Below are positions 17,197 to 26,922 of a DNA stretch of 30,513 nucleotides, one piece after another. The notes below the pieces were generated by a model. That model was not told the DNA's origin and did no database searches. It saw only the letters and a program-made list of their open reading frames with translations. Source of the DNA: Prevotella sp. CAG:732. Its GTDB lineage: Bacteria > Bacteroidota > Bacteroidia > Bacteroidales > Bacteroidaceae. A program made the position numbers and the translations under genes. The DNA lies in contig FR893208.1 of assembly GCA_000436035.1 (NCBI GenBank), positions 1 to 30,513 of the forward strand. Reading direction: 5' to 3'. How positions within the stretch are numbered: the stretch's first letter is position 1; every line of letters begins with the position of its first letter.

Positions 17197-18510
17197 TTAT
17201 TTCACACGAGTCATGCGAGTTAAATATGTGAGTTGGGTAAGCATAATCAACTGACCGTCGGAATTATAAACTGGAGAACCAACTGCATTGGTAGCCAAGA
17301 AGACATACGAGTCAATAGCTGCCGCACCCACCTTGTTCCAAACGAAATCTACCTGATTAGCATCCTCGTTCCAACTACCCAAGAGGTCGCCAGTCCAATT
17401 GAAGCGTCCACCTGCATCAAAGCTTACTGGAGCTACATTGGCGTAGCTATATTCTTTTGTTGGGTCATCAGCATACTGCTGAACCAAAGAGATGGCTCCC
17501 TTGTCACGATAATATCTGAAATAGAGGTCGAAGTTCAAGCCATCGATATTGATTTTTCCCTTCAAGTAGATAGGGTTGTAATAGCTGAACTCGATACGGT
17601 ATTGCTGAAGCGTATTGGTCTTCTTGTAATCAGCATCTGCTACATAGCAATCCAAAGTCCAAGTTCCCTCATAGAAATCAATCAACTGATAATGAGGAGG
17701 GTAATATCCCTCTACAGAAAGTGTACTAGCAGCATTATTACCAACCACCTCGAATGTATGTGTATCCTCATCATATTTCATCTCGCTGATTTCCTGACCA
17801 TCTACTGTAATAGGGCTTTGGAAGCGAACACCCTTGCTGGTTACGAAATAAGGGACATCAGCCTTATCATTGCCAGCTTCGAGCACAGCTCTACGGGTAT
17901 AGTCATCAAGAGAAATGTAACCGATAGAGTCATTACCATTCATCACCTTATTATTATAGCGGATGTCATTTGCCACACGGGTGATGCTGTCGAGATGCTC
18001 TTCCCAAGAAAGATTCTCTGGCATACGAGTCATCACCATCTTATTACCCCATTTCTTACCTTCCAAATAAATGGAATCATTAGTAACCTTCTGAATGAGG
18101 AACTCATAGTCACCTTGCTCACCATCAATAGAGCTGCTAGTTGGAGTAGCAAACTTGTGCATCAACTCATTGAAGGTATTAAAAGTAAGCACAACGCTCT
18201 GGTCTGTGATGATGTCATAACTAGACTTTGCCTCCTGATAGCCATCGCTCATATCACCAGCTACAATAGCATTTCCATTCTTAAACTTGCAGAGATAGGT
18301 GTAGCCACCGCCTGTATATTCCTCGCCAGTATAGTAAACGAGTTTCCAACCATTGGTTGCACTCTCAAGCACCTCTTTGTCATGTGCTACAGCCGCATCA
18401 ATGCGTTCTGAAGCCGACTGCTCAAAGATATTTGTATCTTCGTGCAAGCTACAGCTTTGAATGCCAAATCCTGCGAGGACAACCGTTAATGTGAATAATA
18501 TCTTTTTCAT
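17197..18510 (-). CDS. DUF4302 lipoprotein
   Basis: The lipobox GIQSC gives a lipidated C20. The stretch at about residues 36-75 (DAAVAHDKEVLESATNGWKL, then YYTGEEYTGGGYTYLC) matches the DUF4302 signature, a family found as lipoproteins next to SusC/SusD and a zinc metallopeptidase. The rest (437 residues in total) is beta-rich without catalytic motifs. The gene starts 13 bp after the metallopeptidase stop and ends 11 bp before the BACON gene. A role as a surface ligand-binding accessory is inferred from the neighbours. Confidence 0.85.
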   Translation of the reverse strand: MKKILFTLTVVLAGFGIQSCSLHEDTNIFEQSASERIDAAVAHDKEVLESATNGWKLVYYTGEEYTGGGYTYLCKFKNGNAIVAGDMSDGYQEAKSSYDIITDQSVVLTFNTFNELMHKFATPTSSSIDGEQGDYEFLIQKVTNDSIYLEGKKWGNKMVMTRMPENLSWEEHLDSITRVANDIRYNNKVMNGNDSIGYISLDDYTRRAVLEAGNDKADVPYFVTSKGVRFQSPITVDGQEISEMKYDEDTHTFEVVGNNAASTLSVEGYYPPHYQLIDFYEGTWTLDCYVADADYKKTNTLQQYRIEFSYYNPIYLKGKINIDGLNFDLYFRYYRDKGAISLVQQYADDPTKEYSYANVAPVSFDAGGRFNWTGDLLGSWNEDANQVDFVWNKVGAAAIDSYVFLATNAVGSPVYNSDGQLIMLTQLTYLTRMTRVK

Positions 18511-18523
18511 TATGGAGATTCTT

Positions 18524-19429
18524 TTAATTTAAATTTTCCAAGTCGAGAGATGACAACTCATTGCCACGATGCAAGACTGCATCACGCAACTTGTCGATGT
18601 CAAGTCCCCATGATTTTGACATGTAATCTCTAACGAAAGCCAACTTCTGTTCGAGTGCCTGACGAGCTGTCAAAGTTTCATCAACCTTATTGGCTCCTGC
18701 TGTTGAGAGGATTTTCTCCCACTGTGTAGGAGTAGAAGTTACGTAGGTAGAAAGCATCTCGGCGAAATCCTCCTTGCCTTCCTCCATGGCATAAGCTGTA
18801 ACGAAGCCCTTCTTCTGAGCGTCCACATCCTCCACATTCGTCCAGTCACCACTCACATAGCCTGAGGCTGTCACCTTATCAAAGTTCTTGTTGTATGCCA
18901 CCTTTTGGTTCAAGATATGGGTGAACTCATGGTGCATGGTGTGGAAATAATAGTCGTTGAGATAACTATAGTCTTTCAGATTCTCATCCGTCAAACTGTT
19001 CACTGTATAAAGTGTCACCTTCTGACCACCCTCAGCAGTACCCAACACGATGGTACCATTGCTATTGAAAGCAGGCGAACCTATCAAGTGGATCACTCTA
19101 GGTACATTTTCCTTGATAAAGTCTGGACCGATAGCCTCAGCGTATGCATCAAACCAAAGATATTTGATGATGATAGCCAACTTGGTGGATTTCGCAGAGT
19201 CGGCAGGAACCAAGTTCTTGGTCATATCGCTCTCGATGTCCTTCATCTTATACAAGAACGACACATTATATGGATAGGTGAAGTTCTTTAAAAGCCATTG
19301 GTCAAAGGCATTTCGCTCCACTGGGGTCGTTGGGAAGTTGGTTGGGTCGGATGGGGCATCTTCAGAACAAGAACCCAAACCCAAGCCTACTGCCAAGCCT
19401 AATATGACGATATATATATACTTTTTCAT
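18524..19429 (-). CDS. Putative zinc-binding metallopeptidase lipoprotein
   Basis: I chose the ATG at 19429 (MKKYIYIV) over a TTG at 19438 three codons earlier. The lipobox is GLGSC (C21). The zinc motif HEFTH (H167, E168, H171) lies in YYFHTMHHEFTHILNQ, and a later GKEDFAEML supplies likely third-ligand acidic residues (E220 to E224). This matches the Bacteroidales putative zinc-binding metallopeptidase family (PF15890-like) that commonly accompanies SusCD and DUF4302. It is complete at 301 residues. As a surface lipoprotein it could trim a peptide or protein ligand before import. It lies 15 bp downstream of the susD-like gene and 13 bp ahead of DUF4302. Confidence 0.88.
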   Translation of the reverse strand: MKKYIYIVILGLAVGLGLGSCSEDAPSDPTNFPTTPVERNAFDQWLLKNFTYPYNVSFLYKMKDIESDMTKNLVPADSAKSTKLAIIIKYLWFDAYAEAIGPDFIKENVPRVIHLIGSPAFNSNGTIVLGTAEGGQKVTLYTVNSLTDENLKDYSYLNDYYFHTMHHEFTHILNQKVAYNKNFDKVTASGYVSGDWTNVEDVDAQKKGFVTAYAMEEGKEDFAEMLSTYVTSTPTQWEKILSTAGANKVDETLTARQALEQKLAFVRDYMSKSWGLDIDKLRDAVLHRGNELSSLDLENLN

Positions 19430-19444
19430 AAGTTTCAATAATTA

Positions 19445-21046
19445 TTATTTTGACGCATTGGCTATATTTCTAGGATTGGCATGCAAGCCAACCTTGATGA
19501 CATCTTGTGGCAACTGGATGGCGAGACGTGGATCACCAGCCTTGATGCTATCCGTCAACTCACTCACCTGGTCATCATTGACGATAGTGCGGCGATACAT
19601 AGTCATACCATAACGCTTTACATCCTGCAAACGGAAGCCCTCATGCATGGTGAGGATTCGCTTCAAGTGGAGGATACAATCCAACAAAGGTTCCTGTGTC
19701 TCTGAGTCAATAGGGAACGATGTATGGAAAGCCTTCTTTGGAGTAGCTGCATCAGGCTCATAATACTTCAAGTTGCTGCCATAGAATGATTTCACACGAT
19801 TCAGTGTATAAGAAAGACCTGTATTGGCGAAAACAGACAACTCTGTATTGATGTCCTTCATCGCCTTCTCGTACTCACCCATCAAAGCATAAGCCTCAGC
19901 ACGCTCAATCAGCGAAATATCTGTGGTGAACACTGCATATACAGAGTGAGGAGCACCTGTATTTGCCTGGATATCATAATACTCAAAAGCGTATGGGATT
20001 TTAATCATCATATACTTAGAGGTTACCTGAGTATTATACAAACAAGTAAAATTCAAGTTCTCATTAGTCTTACCCCAAAGTCCATTAGAAAGCAAAGTCT
20101 CCTTCTCGGCGATAACCTTGTTGTGAGAGAACTTATTGCCAATAGCAGGGAATGGTCCACCAATGGCACCCCACATGGAGTAGCAAATCTGCAAAAGCAA
20201 GTTTGCCTTGTTGCTAGAATTGACAAAGGCATTAGGCTGAATCTGACCGCTATAGCTCATAGCCGACCATGAAGCCCAATCACGCAAGCTAGCTCTTGGG
20301 TCTGAACCCAAAACTTGGTCTGCGTATGCCACAGCCTTGTCATACTGCTGATAATAGAGATAGAAACGCTCAGCAAAAGCAGCGGCTGAAGATGGTGTAA
20401 AGTGGAACTTTGGCTGTGTATAGTTGTCTGTCAACAATGGAATACCAGCCTTCAAGTCTGCCTCGATATTGGCATACAACTCTGTCAATGTACCACGCTC
20501 ATACTGCGTATCAATGGTTTCATCCACATGTTTAGGGTAAGGCAAGCCCATATATTGGTCGGCAGTTGTCTTATCGTATGCCATGCAGAAGATGTTGGAC
20601 AACTGGAACATGGCATAAGCACGACACAGCAAAGCCTCTCCCTTCTGAGCAGCATAAGAGCTCTGATCTTCTGCTGGAAGTTTTTCTATATGATCGAGCA
20701 CTTGGTTGGCTGTAGCTACAGCTGCATAATGAGTCGTCCAAAGATACTTAGGTGACTCATAATCGGTGGTCTCAGTGATGTCCTCCCAACGATAAGCCTG
20801 TCCTTGGAACTTATTGAACTCCGTCCAACCAGTCTTGTCATTCTGATCGGTATTGTCGGAATACATTTCGAGCAAGTAGGTAGCATTCGTCTCAGGATAG
20901 GCTGTTACCAAAAGCTTGCTACACTCCTCTGGTGAAGTCAACTCCATACGGCTGTCTGGGTTCTTCTCAAGAAAGTCGTTACAAGAAACCAAGGCGATGG
21001 AGAGCCCCAACATCGAGAAGCCTATATATTTTCTAATTGATTTCAT
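19445..21046 (-). CDS. SusD-like outer-membrane lipoprotein
   Basis: The lipobox ALVSC (C22) precedes NDFLEKNPDSRMELTSPEE, a typical SusD/RagB beginning. TPR-like helices follow (CRAYAMFQLSNIFCMAYD and others), and the C-terminus has RLQDVKRYGMTMYRR, the usual SusD end region. Length, 533 residues, is normal. SusD proteins sit as a lid on the SusC transporter and capture ligand. The gene follows the SusC-like gene by 28 bp. It belongs to the SusD family in general; ligand cannot be told from sequence. Confidence 0.95.
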   Translation of the reverse strand: MKSIRKYIGFSMLGLSIALVSCNDFLEKNPDSRMELTSPEECSKLLVTAYPETNATYLLEMYSDNTDQNDKTGWTEFNKFQGQAYRWEDITETTDYESPKYLWTTHYAAVATANQVLDHIEKLPAEDQSSYAAQKGEALLCRAYAMFQLSNIFCMAYDKTTADQYMGLPYPKHVDETIDTQYERGTLTELYANIEADLKAGIPLLTDNYTQPKFHFTPSSAAAFAERFYLYYQQYDKAVAYADQVLGSDPRASLRDWASWSAMSYSGQIQPNAFVNSSNKANLLLQICYSMWGAIGGPFPAIGNKFSHNKVIAEKETLLSNGLWGKTNENLNFTCLYNTQVTSKYMMIKIPYAFEYYDIQANTGAPHSVYAVFTTDISLIERAEAYALMGEYEKAMKDINTELSVFANTGLSYTLNRVKSFYGSNLKYYEPDAATPKKAFHTSFPIDSETQEPLLDCILHLKRILTMHEGFRLQDVKRYGMTMYRRTIVNDDQVSELTDSIKAGDPRLAIQLPQDVIKVGLHANPRNIANASK

Positions 21047-21074
21047 ATTTTCCTTATATATAATAATGTATATA

Positions 21075-24000
21075 TTAGAATCCTAGTTTCACTGTCAATG
21101 TGAACTGACGAGGCATTGGAGAAGCCACACCACCGGCATTGATAAACTCAGGATCCTGACCATTCAACTTCTTGTCGGCATAGATTAAGAACAAGTTGGT
21201 AGCTTGCAGCTTTACTGACATATTCCCGATTGGAGTACCATGGAACCAAGCCTGTGGAAAATCGTAAGCCAAAGAAACTTCCTTCATTCGGATGAAATCA
21301 CCCTTCGCAATACGCTCTGTTGAATAGTTGTAGGCATTATAACCATAAGTCAACTCGTAGTTTTCTCTCACATCACGATATGCCAAGATACCTGGCACAT
21401 TGGTTGTCTTCTCATTTCCACTGACCATCCAACGGTTCTTAAACACTTGTGTCATAGAAGTTAAGTCTGTGTATGAACCACTGAACACAGGGTTGAGACG
21501 TACCACATTACCAAATGCGTAGGTCATAAAGATGTTCAAATGGAAGCCTTTGTAATTGAAGATATTGCTCAACGAACCAGAATAAACTGGATCGGATGGA
21601 CCTTCATACTTCAAGAAGTCTGTCAAGTCACGCTCTTGGAAATTGATAGAAGAAGTTGTAATCTCACCTTTCTCGTTGACAAACTGAGGTCTTCCCTTCT
21701 CATCCAAGCCCACGAATGGGATAGAGAAAATGGTACGTACAGGATAACCCTGCTTAGCAAAACCACTACCACTAATCATATCCATCACCGTTCCCTGATT
21801 GAAGAGAGCTGTAATCTTTGTTTTGTTGTGTGAATATACCAAACTGGTATTCCAAGAGAAATCCTTCATCTTGATATTAGTAGAAGAGATACTCAACTCC
21901 TCACCCCAAGACTTCATCTTACCAGAGTTGGCAAACATGGTACCCTTCAAGAATGTAAGTTGTGGTACCAACTCGTCGAAGTTACGACGCTGATAGACAT
22001 CGAAGGTTACATTCAAGCGATCATTCCACAAACCAGCATCAATACCCACGTTGAACTCATTCTTCTTCTCATATGTCAAAGCAGAGTTACCATACTGATA
22101 AATGGTAATACCACTCTCCTTATCAGAAGCTGTAGGACGATACTGAGTCATCGCTCTCAACACGGTAGAAGAAGAAGCATAAGACGCATCTGGAGGTGTA
22201 CCGGTCAAACTATAAGAAAGACGCAATGTCAAGTGTGACAATGGATTGAGCTTCTCAAAGAACTTTTCCTCATGTACATTCCACGCTGTAGAAATATTCC
22301 AAGTAGGCATCCAGCGAGCACCACTATTCTTACCCAACTGGTTGGAACCTTCATAACGGAGAGTGCCATTGAGTACATACTTTCCATTATAAGAATAGGT
22401 AGCGTTACCATAGAATGCCACGGAACGAGAGTCGGTATTCTTCAAAGAGTAGTAAACGGTGTTCTCTTCCTCACTCTTCTTGAAGAATTGATATACATAG
22501 AATGGTATCTCGCCAGATGTATATTGCATACCCCAACCATTAAACCAAGTACGGTTACGGTTGATGCTGTTGGTCTCCATACCACCGAAGAGGTTCAAGA
22601 TGTGAACACGATTGAACGTCTTGTTAAACTGTGCGGTAGCACGGAAGTCATAGTTGAGCATACGATTATCTGTACGCTGATAAATACCACCTTGTGGCAA
22701 GATGGTGATAGGCAATGAATAAACATTGTCAGGGTCGGTGTATAAATACTTGTTATCGTCACGAATCTGGGTTGTACCCATTGCACGATAAGCCTCTGCC
22801 TGATTGGAAGAGTCCATAATCTTGTGTTCCTGAGTAGTAGCACTATATTTCAAAGCACCCAACAAAGATAACTCCAAACTCTTGATAGGCTTCCACTTAA
22901 ACTCTGCCTGGAACTTAGCATCAATGACATTGAGGTCAATAAAGTTGGTAGCCAACTCATGCTTGATGTTGAATGGAGCATAGTTAGCACGATAATACTC
23001 ATTAGGATCAAGAGCACGAGATGTGTTCAAGGCATAAGAGTAAGGGTTGATGTCGAAGTCACGCTTCACCTGACCAGACACAACATCCACATCCTGACCC
23101 AATGTGCCAGGAGCCTTCTGCTTACGATAAGAAGCACCACCTATCACGTTCACCGACAAATTATCGAGAATGTGATGTGTGACATTGGCATTGAAAGTAT
23201 AACGATTTACCTTACTATCCACATACCATCCTGGATCAAGCATGGCACTCATGGAAGCATAATAATTAGACTTGCTTGTACCACCACTCAAGCTGATAGA
23301 GTGGTTTTGCATAATATTGGCAGAGAAGAGTTCGCTAAACCAATTGGTATTGCGGAACTCAGCTTGCTGCAAGTAAGCGTTCTTTGCCTCCTCAGTATTT
23401 TGGATACCAAACATACCACTGGTCTTATCGTAAGTTGTAATCAATTCATACATCTTACCATAAACACCATAGTTGCTACTATTCAGAACGGTAGAAAGAT
23501 TCAACCAACCTTTCTTCTCCATCTCCTTATAGATAGCCATTTGGTCTTGCGAGTTCAAAATATCGAAATCGCTATAAGAAGGAATCAGACGAGTAGTAAA
23601 CTCACCAGTATAGTTAACATGTGCTTGACCTTGTTTACCCTTCTTGGTTGTTACGACAATGACACCAGCCATCGCACGAGCACCATAAATAGAAGTAGCG
23701 GAACCATCCTTCAGAATCTGGAAGCTCTCAATATCATCAGAGTTCAAGCCTGCGATAGCAGAAGAAATCAAGGTTTCAGGGTCACCAGAAGAGAGGTCAT
23801 CGGCATTGACATCAGATACGTCTTCCATGATGACACCATCAACGACCCAAAGAGGTTTGGAGGAACCATAAATAGAAGTAGCACCACGTACACGAATTTT
23901 AGGGGCAGTACCGAAAGTACCACTCACGTTCTGTACAGACACACCTGCTGCACGACCTTCCAAAGAACGGCTAATATCTGCGACACCATCCAACTTAGCA

Positions 24001-24379
24001 TCGGCGGCATTAACCTTGTCTGTTGCTCCTGTAAACAATCTTCGGTCTGTACGCTGCAGACCCGTAACAACCACCTCTTGCAATTGCGCCTCTGGTTTCA
24101 AGGAAACCTTCATATTAGCAGTTGCAGGCAAAATCTGTGTTTGCATTCCAACGTAGCTAATCTGCAATTTGGAGCCACTTGGAACATTCAATTTAAACTT
24201 ACCGTCTATATCTGTGACGGTTCCTGTCGAATTACCCCCCCCGAAATCACAACGGAAGCACCAATAACAGGTTCACCATCATCTTGAGATATGACAGTTC
24301 CAGATACATCTACCTGGGCAAACGCCACCCTTAGGCTCATCAACAAACAAGTCAAGAATAGCGTGAGTCTTTTCTCCAT
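21075..24379 (-). CDS. SusC-like TonB-dependent transporter, frameshifted at a G8 tract
   Basis: The true start is the ATG at 24379 (signal peptide MEKRLTLFLTCLLMSLRVAFA). After VSGTVISQDDGEPVIGASVV the frame breaks at eight G (24242-24235): as given, translation stops after 57 residues (stop at 24208-24206). With 9 or 6 G the frame continues into STGTVTDIDGKFKLNVP, the normal carboxypeptidase-regulatory-like domain, and on through EVVVTG, the plug (LEGRAAGVSVQ, VRGATSIYGSSKPLWVVDG, DGSATSIYGARAMAGVI) and the barrel ending in TVKLGF. Restored length is about 1101 residues, normal for SusC. It would import the ligand held by SusD across the outer membrane with energy from TonB. The break could be phase variation, a recent mutation, or a homopolymer sequencing error. 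Confidence 0.9.
24235..24242 (-). repeat. G8 homopolymer tract in the SusC coding strand
   Basis: Eight C on the plus strand (G on the coding strand) at codons 46-49 of the SusC-like gene. Tract lengths of 6 or 9 restore the frame; 8 truncates the protein at 57 residues. It is the longest G/C homopolymer noticed in the window. Confidence 0.9.
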
Positions 24380-24427
24380 ATTTTCTCGTCTTATAAAATA
24401 AAAATTATTAAAATTAAATATCGTGTG

Positions 24428-24459
24428 CAAAATTACAACTATTTCCCGATACACACAAA
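24428..24459 (-). promoter_or_regulatory. Promoter of the SusCD operon
   Basis: On the minus strand, TTTG (24459-24456), a 20-nt spacer and TAATTTTG (24435-24428) match the Bacteroidota consensus. Transcription would start near 24420, giving a leader of about 40 nt. It is the only good consensus promoter noticed in the SusCD block before the terminator at 4258-4305. Confidence 0.8.
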
Positions 24460-24626
24460 GAAAAAATGAAAAAAAAAACTATATTTACCCAAAATACTTT
24501 ATTTTTTATACTAAAAACATACAATTCCTTACATTTTATAAGACACACTGTTCATTTTTGCTAAAAGGCTATATGATTAGGATGCCCCTAGCACTTTTCA
24601 CTAGAAACAAATAAACCAAGAAAAAT

Positions 24627-24666
24627 CTCAGCCACGAGACACCCCTAATAGCGTTTCGTGGCTGAG
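24627..24666. terminator. CAGCCACGAA-family hairpin, copy 3; terminator of the two-component operon
   Basis: CTCAGCCACGA (24627-24637) pairs perfectly with TCGTGGCTGAG (24656-24666). On the minus strand it is followed by ATTTTTCTTGG, so it ends the histidine kinase transcript 7 bp after the stop codon. T-rich sequence on the plus side makes it bidirectional. The stem and part of the loop recur at 4205-4244. Confidence 0.85.
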
Positions 24667-24673
24667 TTTATTT

Positions 24674-26092
24674 TTATTTCTTAATGGTAAATTCGAACTT
24701 CAAGCCGCCTTCGGGCAGATTGCTCACTCGGATGGTGCCTCCATGCAGGAGGACGGCATTCTTGACGATAGCGAGACCTAAGCCGGTGCCTCCCATCTTA
24801 CGACTTCTGCCCTTATCCACACGATAGAAGCGTTCGAAGAGACGAGGGAGATGTTCCTGAGGCACGCCCTGTCCATTGTCACGGAAGATGAAATGCCACT
24901 TGTTGCCTTGCTCCCTCCCCTCCAAGGTCATCGTCGTTCCCTCACCGGCATAAGCGATGGCATTGTCGGTGAGATTGCGGAACACGCTATAGAGCAAGCT
25001 GCGATTGCCCTTCACCACGATGCGCTCAGGCAACTGGTTGATGAAGGTCATCTTGCGCTCCTCTCGTTCCAAGGTAGTCTCCCTGGCAATGTCTGCCACC
25101 ATCTTGGTAATATCCACCGCCTCAAAATCTATCATGTCGGAACCATCATCCAAGCGGTTCAATGTGGAAATGTCACGGAGCAAGGAGGTAAGTCGCTCGC
25201 TCTGAGCATAACAACGCTGCAAGAACTGTGCCTTCATCTCGTCATTGATATGCGGATTGTCGAGGATGGTCTCCAGATAACCCTGGATGCTTGCCACTGG
25301 GGTCTTCAACTCATGGGCGATGTTCTGGGTAAGCTGTCGTTTCAAGATGTCCTGTTCCTTTCGGGTGGTCTGGATGCGCTTATACATCTTGATGATACGC
25401 TCGGCGATCTCGCCCAACTCATCGTTTGGGAACGAAGCCAAGTCTTCTATCTCCAAACTCTCGTTGTGGTCAGCCTTGTAGGCGAAGATGCGAAGCTTGG
25501 CGATGTTCTTGCCCAGTCGGTTGGTGAAGCGATAGAGCACGATGGTCAAGAGGATGATGGCGCCGATGGCAAACCAGATGTAATGCTGGTCAGCTTGCAA
25601 CGACTTCGAGAGGTCGTTGTTGTATGGCAAGGCACTGCGGATGATGATGGAGTCAGCAGGGAAATAGGATGCCACATAGAAGTAGTCCTGCTTCATCGTC
25701 TTCGACTGGCGATCGACACTCGAACCTTGTCCGCTCTTCAGCGCCTCCTGTATCTCCTTTCGGTTGATGTGGTTGGCGAAATGGTCGTAGTCCTTGCGCA
25801 TATTGTCATACACCACCTTTCCATCGGGACGTACCAAGGTGACACGCAAGTCCTTGCTCTCATGGTTCCTGACGAAGGTGGAGATGATATCCTTATCATG
25901 GTGGAACGCCAAGTCCTCCTCCAGCAGTGCGTTGTATCCTTCCAACTTCATCGTGAGCGTACTGATCTTATATTGTTTCTCACGCATTTGCTGGAAGACG
26001 ATAAAACTGACGGCGAACACGAGGAACACCGTCAGCACCGTGAAATACAACTTTCTACCTACTCTTGATTTTGTATTCTGTACTTTTATCAT
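24674..26092 (-). CDS. Membrane sensor histidine kinase (PhoR-like)
   Basis: I take the ATG at 26092 (MIKVQNTKSR), preceded by TGGAGAAAT as a ribosome site, rather than an earlier in-frame start that would overlap the regulator gene. The 472-residue protein has TM1 at about 14-34, an extracytoplasmic sensor of about 130 residues, TM2 at about 170-190, a HAMP-like linker, a HisKA domain with HELKTP (H260), and a complete ATPase domain: N box NLTDNAIAYAG (N377), DNGQG (405-409) and GGTGLGLA (434-441). It would autophosphorylate and pass phosphate to the regulator encoded 44 bp upstream. The signal is unknown. Its position just ahead of the SusCD operon makes that operon a candidate target. Confidence 0.93.
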   Translation of the reverse strand: MIKVQNTKSRVGRKLYFTVLTVFLVFAVSFIVFQQMREKQYKISTLTMKLEGYNALLEEDLAFHHDKDIISTFVRNHESKDLRVTLVRPDGKVVYDNMRKDYDHFANHINRKEIQEALKSGQGSSVDRQSKTMKQDYFYVASYFPADSIIIRSALPYNNDLSKSLQADQHYIWFAIGAIILLTIVLYRFTNRLGKNIAKLRIFAYKADHNESLEIEDLASFPNDELGEIAERIIKMYKRIQTTRKEQDILKRQLTQNIAHELKTPVASIQGYLETILDNPHINDEMKAQFLQRCYAQSERLTSLLRDISTLNRLDDGSDMIDFEAVDITKMVADIARETTLEREERKMTFINQLPERIVVKGNRSLLYSVFRNLTDNAIAYAGEGTTMTLEGREQGNKWHFIFRDNGQGVPQEHLPRLFERFYRVDKGRSRKMGGTGLGLAIVKNAVLLHGGTIRVSNLPEGGLKFEFTIKK

Positions 26093-26136
26093 CACTATTT
26101 CTCCATTAGAAAAGCATTTGAGAACTTCACTTACCC

Positions 26137-26832
26137 TTATGCGTCGAAGTAATATCCGAAGCCGAGTCGAGTGACGATACACTTGGCAAACGGACCTATC
26201 TTCTTTCTCATTCGGGTGATGTTGACATCAACCGTACGGTCGAGCACCAACACATCCTTAGGCCATACTCGGTCGATGAGTTCCTGGCGAGAGAACACCC
26301 TTCCCTTCTCTTCGAGCAAGAGGCGAAGGAGTTCAAACTCGGTCTTGGTGAAAGGCACATTTTCGCCGTCGATGCTCACGGTCTTCTTGTCGAGGTTGAG
26401 CACCAAGCCTTGATAAGAGATGGTGGTAGGTTCGGTAGCCTTGCCATTCTTCTCAGCGGTACGGCGAAGCACGGCACGAATGCGAACCAGCACCTCACGG
26501 ATGGAGAAAGGTTTGGAGATATAGTCATCGGCACCCAGGTTGAATCCTGTCACGGTATCGTTCTCCGTATCACGAGCCGTGAGGAAGATGATAGGGATTT
26601 GCGCCGTCATCGGGTTTGCCTTGAGTTGCTTAGCCATTTGGAAGCCGCTCATACCTCCCATCATCACATCGAGCAACAGGAGATTGAAGCCTGCGACATC
26701 TTTCTCCAAAGCCTCCTCTGCCGAGTTGGCTGTTTCTACTTCATACCCTTCAGTCTCAAGATTGAACTTGAGAATCTCGCAAAGGTCTTGCTCGTCATCT
26801 ACCACGAGAATCTTGTAATTGTTCTCTTCCAT
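26137..26832 (-). CDS. OmpR/PhoB-family response regulator
   Basis: The 231-residue protein has a receiver domain with the acidic pair D12/D13, phosphoacceptor D55 in LLLLDVMMGG, T85 in FLTARD and K107 in DDYISKPFS. The C-terminal winged-helix DNA-binding domain (about 135-230) includes FTKTEFELLRLL and a recognition helix region RTVDVNITRMRKKIG. All key residues are present. It is the first gene of a two-gene unit with the kinase and has a -7 element about 80 bp upstream. It most likely acts as a transcription activator or repressor; targets cannot be read from this sequence. Confidence 0.95.
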   Translation of the reverse strand: MEENNYKILVVDDEQDLCEILKFNLETEGYEVETANSAEEALEKDVAGFNLLLLDVMMGGMSGFQMAKQLKANPMTAQIPIIFLTARDTENDTVTGFNLGADDYISKPFSIREVLVRIRAVLRRTAEKNGKATEPTTISYQGLVLNLDKKTVSIDGENVPFTKTEFELLRLLLEEKGRVFSRQELIDRVWPKDVLVLDRTVDVNITRMRKKIGPFAKCIVTRLGFGYYFDA

Positions 26833-26914
26833 CGTTTACGATTGAAATCTATATATATAATAAGGTATAGCTTTCCTATGAAAGCTTCATCTCACTGAGG
26901 TCTTTCCTCGGGTG

Positions 26915-26922
26915 CAAAGATA
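26915..26922 (-). promoter_or_regulatory. -7 element for the response regulator operon
   Basis: TATCTTTG on the minus strand (26922-26915) is a perfect -7 box. I see no good TTG at the matching -33 distance, which would suit a promoter that needs an activator. The leader would be about 75 nt. Confidence 0.5.

Noticed and set aside
17233..18411. Plus-strand open frame of 392 codons
   Set aside because: Antisense shadow of the DUF4302 lipoprotein gene; no recognised motif.
4399..24379. Polysaccharide utilisation locus
   Set aside because: SusC and SusD are present, but no glycoside hydrolase, polysaccharide lyase, sulfatase or esterase was recognised, so a glycan target is not supported.
24206..24454. 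Separate 82-residue gene ahead of the SusC-like gene
   Set aside because: Its signal peptide and VSGTVISQDDGEPVIGASVV belong to the SusC protein; the two pieces join at the G8 tract.
24380..24626. Invertible promoter ahead of SusC, as known in Bacteroides
   Set aside because: I looked for inverted repeats flanking the promoter at 24428-24459 and found none, and no invertase gene is in the window.
24851..26068. Plus-strand open frame of 405 codons
   Set aside because: It is antisense to the histidine kinase, whose H, N, G1 and G2 boxes are intact. No domain or ribosome site supports the mirror frame.
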